A DNA stretch of 16,025 nt from UBA5734 sp964528645 (GTDB lineage: Bacteria; Bacillota; Clostridia; Saccharofermentanales; UBA5734). The stretch lies in contig CAZGSR010000048.1 of the NCBI GenBank assembly GCA_964528645.1, positions 1 through 16,025 of the forward strand, written 5' to 3'. The notes under the pieces are model-generated. The model was given only the letters and a program-made list of their open reading frames with translations. It did not search any database and was not told where the DNA came from. Position 1 is the first letter of the stretch; each line of letters begins with the position of its first letter. Of this stretch, positions 5,690-13,367 are shown piece by piece. Both the position numbers and the translations under genes were made by a program.

Positions 5690-7624
5690 ATGGGTTTTAC
5701 TACAGCACAAAAAATCATCCGTGACCACCTCGTCAGTGGTGAACTGGTCGCAGGGCGCGAAGTTGCGATCCGCATCGACCAGACCCTGACCCAGGACTCA
5801 ACCGGGACGATGGCTTATCTCCAGTTCGAAGCGATCAATATCCCGCGCGTCAAAACGGACCTCTCCGTCGCCTACATCGACCACAATACCCTGCAGACCG
5901 GTTTCGAAAACGCCGACGACCACATGTACATCCAATCGGTTGCCAGCAAGTACGGCATCCGATTTTCCAAGCCTGGCAATGGTGTTTGCCACCAGGTCCA
6001 CATCGAGCGCTTTGGCGTTCCCGGCAAAACGTTGCTCGGCTCGGACAGCCATACCCCGACCTGTGGTGGCATCGGCATGCTGGCGATTGGCGCCGGTGGC
6101 CTGGACGTCGCCGTGGCCATGGGTGGCGGTGCCTATTACCTGACCATGCCGAAAATGGTCAAGGTGGAACTGCTGGGCTCCCTCAAGCCGTGGGTCACCG
6201 CCAAGGACATCATCCTCGAGGTCCTCAGGATCCTGACCGTCAAGGGCGGTGTCGGCAAGATTGTCGAGTACGGCGGCCCTGGCATTGCCAGCCTGACCGT
6301 GCCGGAACGGGCCACGATCACCAATATGGGAGCAGAGCTCGGTGCGACCACCTCGATCTTCCCCAGTGATGACGTGACACTGGCTTTCCTCGAAGCCCAG
6401 GGAAGACCCCAGGACTTCGTAGCCGTCGGGCCTGATGCAGATGCGGTCTACGATGAAACCTACACCATCGACCTCGACCAGCTCGAGCCGCTGGTGGCCC
6501 GTCCCCACAGCCCGGACAATGTCGCCCCGGTCCGCGAAGTCGGCCCGATCGCAGTCGACCAGGTTGCCATCGGCAGCTGTACCAATTCATCCCTCTTTGA
6601 CATGCTCAAAGTCGCCGCCGTGCTCAAAGGCAAGACGGTCCATCCCAATGTCTCGCTGGTTATTGCGCCTGGTTCGCGCCAGGTCCTCAAAATGCTGTCC
6701 CGCCTCGGCGCCCTGACCGACATGATCGACGCCGGTGCCCGCATCCTCGAGTCCGCCTGCGGCCCTTGTATTGGCATGGGCCAGTCGCCGCGCACCAATG
6801 CGGTCTCGCTGCGCACCATCAATCGCAACTTCTATGGCCGTTCCGGCACCGCATCAGCCCAGGTCTACCTGGTCAGCCCGGAAGTTGCCGCTGCCAGTGC
6901 CATCGCAGGCGTGCTGACCGATCCGCGCGATCTGGGAGAGATGCCCAAGATCGACATGCCTGCCTCATTTGACGTCAATGACAACCTGGTCATCCTGCCG
7001 GCACCGGAAGGCAATACCGTCGAGGTTGTGCGCGGCCCGAACATCCAGCCATTCCCGGTCAATACCGACGTCCCAGCCGAAATCGGCGGCAAAGCCCTGA
7101 TCAAGGTCGAGGACAACATCACGACCGACCACATCATGCCATCCAATGCCAAGCTGCTGCCCTACCGGTCCAATGTCCCCTACCTGGCCGATTACTGCCT
7201 GACGCCCTGTGATCCGGAATTCCCGGCCCGGGCCAAGGCCAACAACGGTGGCTTCATCATTGCCGGTGCCAATTATGGCCAGGGATCCAGCCGTGAGCAT
7301 GCCGCCCTGGCGCCGCTCCAGCTCGGTGTCAAAGCCGTCCTGGCCAAGTCCTTTGCCCGCATCCACATGGCCAACCTGATCAACAATGGGATTCTGCCCC
7401 TGACCTTCGTCCAGCCGGAAGACTACGACACCATTGACTTACTCGATGAGCTGACCATCGCCGATGCACCGGAGCAGATCCTGGCCCTGGTCCAGGGGGA
7501 GAACCTGGTGGTCACGAACAAGACCCAAGGTCGTACCATGGAACTGAGCCTGCCGTTATCTGAACGCCAGGCCAAGATCCTTTTAGCCGGCGGCTTGTTG
7601 AACTTCACCCGCCAGGAAGGCTGA
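5690..7624 (+). CDS. acn: Aconitate hydratase (aconitase)
   Basis: The enzyme isomerises citrate to isocitrate through cis-aconitate on a [4Fe-4S] cluster in the cytoplasm. The 644 residues fit the shorter aconitases of Clostridia. Cluster cysteines are Cys297 (IGSCTNS), Cys357 and Cys360 (ESACGPCIGMG). Other marks are SDSHTPTCGGIGM (118-130), DNITTDHI (475-482) and the swivel-domain GSSREH (532-537). ATG 5690 was chosen because AGGAGG (5676-5681) is eight bases upstream and the earlier in-frame TTG at 5621 is the promoter's -35 box. The stop overlaps the gntR start (TGATG), so translation is probably coupled. With citrate synthase two genes on, it forms the oxaloacetate-to-isocitrate branch that feeds 2-oxoglutarate and glutamate synthesis; isocitrate dehydrogenase is not in the window. 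Confidence 0.95.
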   Translation: MGFTTAQKIIRDHLVSGELVAGREVAIRIDQTLTQDSTGTMAYLQFEAINIPRVKTDLSVAYIDHNTLQTGFENADDHMYIQSVASKYGIRFSKPGNGVCHQVHIERFGVPGKTLLGSDSHTPTCGGIGMLAIGAGGLDVAVAMGGGAYYLTMPKMVKVELLGSLKPWVTAKDIILEVLRILTVKGGVGKIVEYGGPGIASLTVPERATITNMGAELGATTSIFPSDDVTLAFLEAQGRPQDFVAVGPDADAVYDETYTIDLDQLEPLVARPHSPDNVAPVREVGPIAVDQVAIGSCTNSSLFDMLKVAAVLKGKTVHPNVSLVIAPGSRQVLKMLSRLGALTDMIDAGARILESACGPCIGMGQSPRTNAVSLRTINRNFYGRSGTASAQVYLVSPEVAAASAIAGVLTDPRDLGEMPKIDMPASFDVNDNLVILPAPEGNTVEVVRGPNIQPFPVNTDVPAEIGGKALIKVEDNITTDHIMPSNAKLLPYRSNVPYLADYCLTPCDPEFPARAKANNGGFIIAGANYGQGSSREHAALAPLQLGVKAVLAKSFARIHMANLINNGILPLTFVQPEDYDTIDLLDELTIADAPEQILALVQGENLVVTNKTQGRTMELSLPLSERQAKILLAGGLLNFTRQEG

Positions 7625-8313
7625 TGACCATGCCTACCCAGGTCCCACCCCTGCATGGCAGCCTGCGTCACCGCGTCTATACCCAGCTGCGTGACCAGAT
7701 CCTGAGCGGTACGTATGCCCGAGGTACAGCCCTGACCGAAATCCGCGTCAGCAAAGACCTCGGTGTCAGCCGGACGCCGATCCGCGAGGCATTCAGCCAA
7801 CTTTTGCTCGATGGCCTGGTCAAGGCCACCCCCAACAAAGGCATCGTCGTGGAGGGCCTGGACCAGAACGACTTGCTCGACTGGTACGACCTGAGGATCC
7901 GGATGGAAGGCATGGCAGCCGAAAAAGCCACGGCTCATCTGACCCCGGCGGTGGCAGCCGAACTGGAACAAACCATTGCCCAGGCCCGCCAGTTGCTTGC
8001 CAATGGCCAGCTGGAGGCACTCCTGCAGCAGGATGCCCATTTCCATGATCTGATCTTCAGGACAAGTGGCAGCAAGGTGTTGCAGAATTTCCTCAATCCG
8101 ATTGCCCATTACACACGGCAATCCAGAAAAATCAGCCTGGCCAACCCGGAGCGAGCCCGCGCCGTGCTGGAAGAACATACCCAGATCCTCAATGCCATGA
8201 AAACCGGCGACAGCCAGCAAGCCCGCCATGCGATGGAGATGCACATCGGCAACGCTGCCCAGAGCTACCGCAATATGATTGATAACCGAACAGGAGGACT
8301 CCATGATCACTGA
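7624..8313 (+). CDS. GntR family transcriptional regulator, FadR/FCD subgroup
   Basis: The 229-residue regulator has an N-terminal winged helix-turn-helix (about 12-78, with the signature LGVSRTPIREAF at 46-57) and a C-terminal all-helical FCD ligand domain (about 87-216). Candidate metal ligands of the FCD domain are Asp137 and His141 (QDAHFH), His185 and His207, all in expected positions, so a metal-bound carboxylate effector is likely. The ATG at 7624 overlaps the aconitase stop and is preceded by AGGAAGG; an in-frame ATG at 7630 is also possible. The gene ends 11 bases inside citrate synthase. Position between the two enzymes and the palindrome at 5660 suggest that it controls this operon in response to citrate or a related acid; effector and sign of control are inferred. 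Confidence 0.92.
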   Translation: MTMPTQVPPLHGSLRHRVYTQLRDQILSGTYARGTALTEIRVSKDLGVSRTPIREAFSQLLLDGLVKATPNKGIVVEGLDQNDLLDWYDLRIRMEGMAAEKATAHLTPAVAAELEQTIAQARQLLANGQLEALLQQDAHFHDLIFRTSGSKVLQNFLNPIAHYTRQSRKISLANPERARAVLEEHTQILNAMKTGDSQQARHAMEMHIGNAAQSYRNMIDNRTGGLHDH

Positions 8314-9682
8314 AAGCGAAAAGAAGCGAATCATCCACGAGATGGCCGAAAACTCAGCTGCCAAAGCCCGGATCGATCCGACTCTCTATGAAAAATACAG
8401 CGTCAAGCGCGGCTTGCGCAACGAAGACGGCACGGGCGTTCTCGTCGGTCTGACCGAAGTCGGCGACGTATTTTCCTACATCATCGATGGGGGTGACCGG
8501 ATTCCAGTTGAAGGCCGCCTGTTCTATCGGGGGATTTCGATCGATGACCTGGTCAATGGTTTCTACAGCAAGAAGCGTTTTGGCTTTGAAGAAACCGTCT
8601 ATCTGCTGCTATTTGGTGAATTACCGACCCAGGACCAGCTCGACCAGCTGGAAGCCGTCCTGTCTTCATCCCGTGAGTTGCCTCCGAGTTTCACCGAGGA
8701 CATGATCCTCAAGGCACCCAGCCCGGACATCATGAACAAGCTGGCCCGTTCCGTCCTGGCCCTTTATTCGTATGATAAAAATCCGGATGCGATTGATATT
8801 GACAATGTCATGCGCCAGTGCCTTGAGCTGATCGCCCGTTTCCCGGTCATGGCGGCCTATGGCTTCATGGCCAAGCGCCACTACGTGGACAAGGAAAGCC
8901 TGTTCCTGCACGCACCACGTCCGGACTACAACACCGCCCAGAACCTGCTCTACATGATCCGCGCCGATGGCCAATTCACCGAACTGGAAGCCCGGGTGCT
9001 CGATCTGGCCCTCGTTCTGCACGCCGAGCACGGTGGTGGTAACAACTCGACCTTTGTCACCCATGCAGTCACGTCATCAGGATCTGACACGTATTCCACC
9101 ATCGCAGCGGCCATCGGCTCCCTCAAGGGTCCGCAACATGGCGGCGCCAGTGGCAAGGCCTATGACATGCTGCAAGACCTCTCTTCCACCGTCAAGAACT
9201 GGCGCAGCGAAGGGGAGATCAGCGACTACCTGGCCAAGATCCTGCGCAAGGAAGCGTTCGACAAGAGCGGCCTGATCTATGGCATCGGTCACGCCGTCTA
9301 CACCGTTTCCGATCCTCGCACCAAGCTGCTGCGCGATTACGCCCGGGCCCTGGCCTACGAAGCTGGCAGGGAAGAGGAATACGAGCTGTACACCCTGGCC
9401 GAGCGACTGGCACCCCAAGTCTTCCATGATGTCAAGAAAAGCGACAAGATCGTCTGTGCCAATGTCGACTTTTACTCAGGTTTCATCTATGACATGCTCA
9501 ACATCGCTCCGGAACTGTTCACGCCTATCTTTGCTGTCGCCCGCATCGCCGGCTGGAGTGCACACCGGATCGAAGAGCTGGTCAGCGGCGGCCGCATCAT
9601 CCGTCCTGCCTACAAGTGCGTCCAGAAACGCCGCTCCTACATGCCGATGGAACAGCGCCAGGGCCAGGATCAGGAAGCCTGA
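8303..9682 (+). CDS. gltA: Citrate synthase (citrate/2-methylcitrate synthase family)
   Basis: The enzyme condenses acetyl-CoA with oxaloacetate to citrate. From ATG 8303 it has 459 residues; an in-frame ATG at 8279 is less likely because CAGGAGG (8291-8297) stands six bases before 8303. Active-site residues are in place: His243 (LHAEHGGGN), His279 (GPQHGG), His330 (GIGHAV), Arg339 (DPR) and Asp389 (VDFYSG). An N-terminal extension of about 50 residues and the C-terminal RPAYKC in place of the common RPR form match the clostridial type. The start overlaps the end of gntR, so the three genes are one tightly coupled operon, closed by the hairpin at 9723. The 2-methylcitrate activity of some relatives cannot be excluded, but aconitase as partner favours citrate. 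Confidence 0.94.
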   Translation: MITESEKKRIIHEMAENSAAKARIDPTLYEKYSVKRGLRNEDGTGVLVGLTEVGDVFSYIIDGGDRIPVEGRLFYRGISIDDLVNGFYSKKRFGFEETVYLLLFGELPTQDQLDQLEAVLSSSRELPPSFTEDMILKAPSPDIMNKLARSVLALYSYDKNPDAIDIDNVMRQCLELIARFPVMAAYGFMAKRHYVDKESLFLHAPRPDYNTAQNLLYMIRADGQFTELEARVLDLALVLHAEHGGGNNSTFVTHAVTSSGSDTYSTIAAAIGSLKGPQHGGASGKAYDMLQDLSSTVKNWRSEGEISDYLAKILRKEAFDKSGLIYGIGHAVYTVSDPRTKLLRDYARALAYEAGREEEYELYTLAERLAPQVFHDVKKSDKIVCANVDFYSGFIYDMLNIAPELFTPIFAVARIAGWSAHRIEELVSGGRIIRPAYKCVQKRRSYMPMEQRQGQDQEA

Positions 9683-9722
9683 AGCATCTGCTTCGAACGT
9701 GAAACCAATGCCATGATCTGAT

Positions 9723-9768
9723 GTCCGGCCCGGGCGAAGCAAAACCTGTTTCGCCCGGGCGGACTTTT
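9723..9768 (+). terminator. Intrinsic terminator of the aconitase-citrate synthase operon
   Basis: GTCCG plus CCCGGGCGAA (9723-9738, one bulged G) pairs with TTCGCCCGGGCGGAC (9750-9764), a 15-base-pair GC-rich stem, followed by TTTT (9765-9768). Confidence 0.85.
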
Positions 9769-9806
9769 ATGTGGCTTCGAATCAGCAACGATTTCTGAAG
9801 ACAATG

Positions 9807-9854
9807 AAAAAAGCCAGTCTCCGGTTGCTATCCGCAATGGAAACTGGCTTTTCT
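9807..9854 (-). terminator. Terminator of tRNA-Glu, probably active on both strands
   Basis: AAGCCAGT (9811-9818) pairs with ACTGGCTT (9843-9850), continued by three more pairs past one mismatch. Read from the minus strand the stem is followed by six T (9812-9807); read from the plus strand it is followed by TTCTTTTT. It lies directly after the 3' end of the minus-strand tRNA. Confidence 0.75.
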
Positions 9855-9857
9855 TTT

Positions 9858-9932
9858 TGGTGACCCTAAGGAGAATCGAACTCCTGATTCCGCCGTGAGA
9901 GGGCGGCGTCTTGACCGCTTGACCATAGGGCC
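9858..9932 (-). tRNA. tRNA-Glu, anticodon CUC
   Basis: On the minus strand the sequence opens GGCCCTA (9932-9926), which pairs with the 3' acceptor strand 9868-9862 (one G-U). The anticodon stem CCGCC/GGCGG (9906-9902 with 9894-9890) encloses the loop CTCTCAC, giving anticodon CTC (9899-9897), which reads the Glu codon GAG. The T-arm contains GTTCGATTC. The discriminator base is A9861, followed by an encoded CCA (9860-9858). CUC is the less common Glu anticodon; most genomes also carry a UUC isoacceptor, which is not in this window. It is transcribed against the citrate synthase operon. Confidence 0.93.
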
Positions 9933-9946
9933 GTGCACCGACGGTG

Positions 9947-9976
9947 ATTATAGCATATCGGAAGGATCGCATGCAA
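9947..9976 (-). promoter_or_regulatory. Promoter of tRNA-Glu
   Basis: On the minus strand TTGCAT (9976-9971) and TATAAT (9952-9947) are 18 bases apart, and the -10 box is extended by TG one base before it (TGCTATAAT). Transcription would begin a few bases before the tRNA 5' end at 9932. Confidence 0.75.
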
Positions 9977-10352
9977 GGTGCAATCTATGCCTAGAACCAG
10001 CTGTAAAAAAGGTAGGATTCTACCCTGATCTTTGGTAAACTGACCATAGAGACTATAAATCATAAAATTGTACATATCATATTTTCGAATAAGTCCAATA
10101 AAAAGCACATTGAAGATCGATATAAGCTCAAGAGTGAATTCAAAAACACTCAGAAACTAACAAGACAAGTCAAATCCACCTGGTCGAATGCAAAGGGCAT
10201 CTGTTTAACTGTTTGTTTACAATATGACCATAGTATTCACTTAATAGCCATTTATATTAGTCATAACACACATTAGAAACAACCAATACATGTCGATGTG
10301 CACAACACTGACGCTTTCGGAGAATATTATTAGCGAAATTTCACAAAGTCTA
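9977..10352. other. AT-rich gene-free stretch
   Basis: Between the tRNA promoter and the importer promoter there is a stretch clearly richer in A+T than its neighbours. No reading frame with a ribosome binding site or recognisable protein is seen. TGTTTAACTGTTTGTTTACA (10202-10221) has a short direct repeat of TGTTT that might be a weak protein-binding site. I can assign nothing else here. Confidence 0.5.
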
Positions 10353-10381
10353 TTGACAGTAAATTTGAGCAAAACTATAAT
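10353..10381 (+). promoter_or_regulatory. Perfect-consensus sigma-A promoter of the ABC importer operon
   Basis: TTGACA (10353-10358) and TATAAT (10376-10381) are exactly 17 bases apart. Such a strong promoter normally needs a repressor. TGTCAA at 10388-10393, near the expected start, is the inverse of the -35 hexamer, and GCTCGAGC (10398-10405) is a short palindrome close by; either could be part of an operator, but the evidence is slight. Confidence 0.85.
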
Positions 10382-10388
10382 GGCAATT

Positions 10389-10624
10389 GTCAACGAGCTC
10401 GAGCAATCTAACAAACAACTACCAAAAACATAACCAAGACTTTCACAGCTGCACGAAATGCCTGTTTGCACATTCGATCCAGATCGAGGGCCACCACCCG
10501 AAGATCAGGGGCCACCACCCCGGATTCTACCGAAGTCCCATGACACTCATAGTGGTATAAACTGACTGGCCCAGAACTGGGTCGGCAGCTTATATAAACA
10601 AACAATTTTGAGGAGGAGTCTATC
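10389..10624 (+). promoter_or_regulatory. Long untranslated leader with a 21-base tandem repeat
   Basis: About 235 bases separate the promoter from the binding-protein start. They contain a near-perfect tandem repeat, AGATC(G)AGGGGCCACCACCC, at 10481-10500 and 10502-10522. A small hairpin follows (10566-10573 with 10578-10585, eight pairs including two G-U, loop GAAC). No terminator with a T-run and no known riboswitch pattern was recognised. The ribosome binding site GAGGAGGAG (10610-10618) closes the leader. Confidence 0.5.
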
Positions 10625-11641
10625 ATGTCCAAGAAAATTGTAGCCCTGGTCCTGATGGTTGCCATGATGGCCGCGTTGCTCGCTGGCTGTGCATCCACAT
10701 CGACGACCGCTGCCCCTGCCGCCACCACGGCTGGCACCACTGCTGCTGCAGAAACCACCGCTGCACCTGCTGGTGACACAGTCAAGATCGGTTTCGCCAT
10801 GTCCGCCTTTGACGACAAATGGCTGACCTACCTGCGTGAAGCCGCTGAGAAGAAAGCGACCGAACTGGGCGTCGAACTGACCATGGTCGACGGCAAGGAC
10901 GATCCTTCTGTCCAGCTCGGCCAGGTTGAGAACTTCGTTGCCCAGGGCATGGACGCTGTCATCGTTGTCCCGGTCAACACCGACGCAACCGAAGCTCTGA
11001 CCAAAGCCTGCTTTGACGCCAACATCCCGCTGATCGCCGTCAACCGCAACTTCAAGAGCGAAGAAGACTATACAACTTATGTTGGTTCTGCCTCGATTGA
11101 TGCTGGTATCTTCCAGATGGAATACATCGGTGAGAAGCTCGGCGGCAAAGGCAACATCATCATCATGCGCGGTGCTGACGGCCACGAAGCTGCCACCATG
11201 CGTACCGAAGGTGTTAAGAAAGTCATCACCGAAAAATATCCTGACATCAAAATCCTCGCCGAAGACACTGGCAAATGGGATCGCGCCCTGGGCATGTCCC
11301 TGGCTGAAAACTGGATCCAGCAGTACGGCGAAGAAATCGACGCTTTTGTCTGCAACAACGACGAAATGGCCATCGGCGCTGTCAAGGCCATCGAAAATGC
11401 TGGTCTGACTGGCAAAATCCTCACCGCCGGCGTTGACTGCACCCCTGACGCTCTTGTCGAGCTGAAGAAAGGTACCCTCAACTTCACCGTCTTCCAGGAT
11501 CCGGCCGGCCAGGGTGCTGGTGGCGTCCAGGCTGCTTATGACATCGTCATGGGCAAATCGGTTGACAAGGTCGTCTGGATTCCCTACATGCCGGTTCCGC
11601 CGGAAGAATATGACACATACGCCGCCTTCTGGGGTATGTAA
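10625..11641 (+). CDS. Sugar/cyclitol ABC transporter substrate-binding lipoprotein
   Basis: The 338-residue extracellular lipoprotein captures the substrate for the importer. It has a lipoprotein signal peptide (basic MSKK, hydrophobic core, lipobox LAGC with Cys22), a Thr/Ala-rich linker (about 23-50) that spaces it from the membrane, and a type I periplasmic-binding fold of the ribose/galactose/inositol group. It opens at VKIGFAMSAFDDKWL and includes GMDAVIVVPVNTDA, NIPLIAVNR, CNNDEMAIGA and GVDCTPDA. Its ATPase and permease follow in the same direction after an internal terminator. The iolG gene downstream makes myo-inositol or a relative the best guess for substrate; ribose, galactose and similar sugars remain possible. 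Confidence 0.9.
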   Translation: MSKKIVALVLMVAMMAALLAGCASTSTTAAPAATTAGTTAAAETTAAPAGDTVKIGFAMSAFDDKWLTYLREAAEKKATELGVELTMVDGKDDPSVQLGQVENFVAQGMDAVIVVPVNTDATEALTKACFDANIPLIAVNRNFKSEEDYTTYVGSASIDAGIFQMEYIGEKLGGKGNIIIMRGADGHEAATMRTEGVKKVITEKYPDIKILAEDTGKWDRALGMSLAENWIQQYGEEIDAFVCNNDEMAIGAVKAIENAGLTGKILTAGVDCTPDALVELKKGTLNFTVFQDPAGQGAGGVQAAYDIVMGKSVDKVVWIPYMPVPPEEYDTYAAFWGM

Positions 11642-11747
11642 TTCAAATCTTCCTAAAACCTGCTTGCTTAGATCATGATTCGTTAATTTGATCGGAATCA
11701 AGGGAAATAAGGAAATCTTGTTCGAACTGACAGCCGATTACGGAAGG

Positions 11748-11782
11748 AAGGGCGTTCGACATGCAAGTCGGACGCCCTTTTT
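11748..11782 (+). terminator. Intrinsic terminator between binding-protein and ATPase genes
   Basis: AAGGGCGTTCGAC (11748-11760) pairs with GTCGGACGCCCTT (11767-11779), 13 pairs with one G-U and a six-base loop, ending in TTTTT (11778-11782). Partial read-through would give more binding protein than ATPase and permease, a usual arrangement in ABC importers. No convincing separate promoter was seen between it and the ATPase. Confidence 0.85.
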
Positions 11783-11818
11783 CTCCTAACTGAAAGCTCG
11801 ATGCTTCGGAGGTGCGCT

Positions 11819-13330
11819 TTGAGTAACACGAATGAATATGTCCTGGAACTGGAAAATGTTTCCAAGTCTTTCCCGGGCGTTCAAGCTTTGAAGGACGTTT
11901 CACTGAAAGTCCGCAAAGGTACAGTCCACGCCCTGATGGGAGAAAACGGCGCCGGTAAATCGACGCTGATGAAAATTGTTGTCGGTGTCTACACAGCTGA
12001 TCCCGGCGGCAAGATCCTGATCGATGGGGAACCTGCCAATTACAAGAACATCGGCGCTTCGATCAAACACGGTGTCTCGATGATCTTCCAGGAACTCAAC
12101 CCCATCCCCTACATGACCGTAGCAGAAAACATCTATCTGAATCGCGAACCCCACAAAGGCCTATTCGTCGATTTCAAACAAATGATCGCCGACACCCAGG
12201 CTTTATTCGATTCATTGGGTATTAACAATATTTCACCGACCGAGAAGGTCTACGAACTGACCGTTGCCAAAAAGCAGATGGTCGAAATCGCCAAGGCGAT
12301 TTCCTATAACTCCAAGCTGATCATCATGGACGAGCCGACTTCCGCCATCACGGACAAGGAAGTCGACCATTTGTTCCGGATGGTTCGGACGCTGAAAAAA
12401 GAAAAGAATGTGGCGTTTATTTTCATCACGCACAAAATGGACGAAGTCTTCCAGATCACCGATGAAATCACCGTCCTGCGTGACGGCCAGTATGTCGGTA
12501 CCGACCTGGCGGCCAACTCTTCGCGCGACAAGCTGATCGCCTGGATGGTCGGTCGTGAAATCACCCAGATGTTCCCGAAGGAAGAAGCCGAGATCGGTGA
12601 GGTCATCATGAGCTGTCGCGGCCTGACCCGCAATGGTGTGTTCAAGGATGTCAGCTTCGACCTCAAACGCGGTGAGATCCTTGGTTTTGCCGGCCTGATG
12701 GGCGCCGGACGAACCGAAGTCATGGAAGCCTTGTTCGGCTACACCAAGCTGGACGCTGGTGAAATTTTCATCCATGGTAAAAAAGTCAACATCTCCATGC
12801 CACGCGACGCCCTGAAGTACCGTATGGCTCTTTTAACCGAAGATCGCAAAGGCACGGGCTGTTTCCTGCCGCTTTCGATCCGGGACAACATGACGGTTGC
12901 CAGCATTGGTGACTACACCAAAGGTGGCTTCATCCGCAAACAGGCCATGGAAAAGGTCTGCCTGGAACAGAAGGAGAAGCTCGCGATCAAGACCCCGAGC
13001 ATGAACCAGCTGATCAAGAATCTCTCCGGTGGTAACCAGCAAAAAGTCCTCGTGGCCCGCTGGCTGATGACCAACCCGGAGATCCTGATTGTCGACGAAC
13101 CGACCCGTGGTATCGACGTCGGTGCTAAGGCTGAAATCCACCGCCTCTTGAGCATTATGGCCAAAGAAGGTCGTGCCATCATCATGATCTCTTCCGAATT
13201 ACCGGAAGTCATGGGCATGAGCGACCGGATCATGGTCATGCATGAAGGCAAGATCACCGGTGAAGTTTCCCGCAAGGACGCCAACCAGACGCTGATCATG
13301 CAGTTCGCTACAAATACATACGTTTCTTGA
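11819..13330 (+). CDS. Sugar ABC transporter ATP-binding protein (RbsA/MglA type, two ATPase domains)
   Basis: The 503-residue cytoplasmic ATPase drives import through the permease encoded next. Domain 1 has Walker A GENGAGKST (41-49), Q-loop Gln91, a variant signature ELTVAKKQM (146-154), Walker B LIIMDEP (167-173) and switch His205. Domain 2 has a degenerate Walker A GLMGAGRTE (292-300), a full signature LSGGNQQ (402-408) and Walker B ILIVDEPTRGID (422-433), with no switch histidine (MISSELPE). This asymmetry is normal for the RbsA/MglA class. The start is taken as TTG 11819: GGAGGTG (11809-11815) lies inside the upstream ATG-initiated frame (11801) and at the right distance for the TTG. 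Confidence 0.93.
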   Translation: MSNTNEYVLELENVSKSFPGVQALKDVSLKVRKGTVHALMGENGAGKSTLMKIVVGVYTADPGGKILIDGEPANYKNIGASIKHGVSMIFQELNPIPYMTVAENIYLNREPHKGLFVDFKQMIADTQALFDSLGINNISPTEKVYELTVAKKQMVEIAKAISYNSKLIIMDEPTSAITDKEVDHLFRMVRTLKKEKNVAFIFITHKMDEVFQITDEITVLRDGQYVGTDLAANSSRDKLIAWMVGREITQMFPKEEAEIGEVIMSCRGLTRNGVFKDVSFDLKRGEILGFAGLMGAGRTEVMEALFGYTKLDAGEIFIHGKKVNISMPRDALKYRMALLTEDRKGTGCFLPLSIRDNMTVASIGDYTKGGFIRKQAMEKVCLEQKEKLAIKTPSMNQLIKNLSGGNQQKVLVARWLMTNPEILIVDEPTRGIDVGAKAEIHRLLSIMAKEGRAIIMISSELPEVMGMSDRIMVMHEGKITGEVSRKDANQTLIMQFATNTYVS

Positions 13331-13367
13331 GCGGCAACGCGCGAAGAATTAATGGAGGTCAACCACA

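Noticed and set aside
7423..8364. 313-codon minus-strand frame opposite aconitase end and gntR
   Set aside because: It runs across two confirmed overlapping genes, shows no recognisable domain, and is explained by high GC at third codon positions.
10241..10471. 76-codon minus-strand frame in the AT-rich gap
   Set aside because: No ribosome binding site and no known motif; hydrophobic composition is expected from AT-rich DNA. It also overlaps the importer promoter.
10547..11701. 384-codon minus-strand frame opposite the binding-protein gene
   Set aside because: The sense strand encodes a complete lipoprotein with signal peptide and ribosome binding site; the antisense product has no family features.
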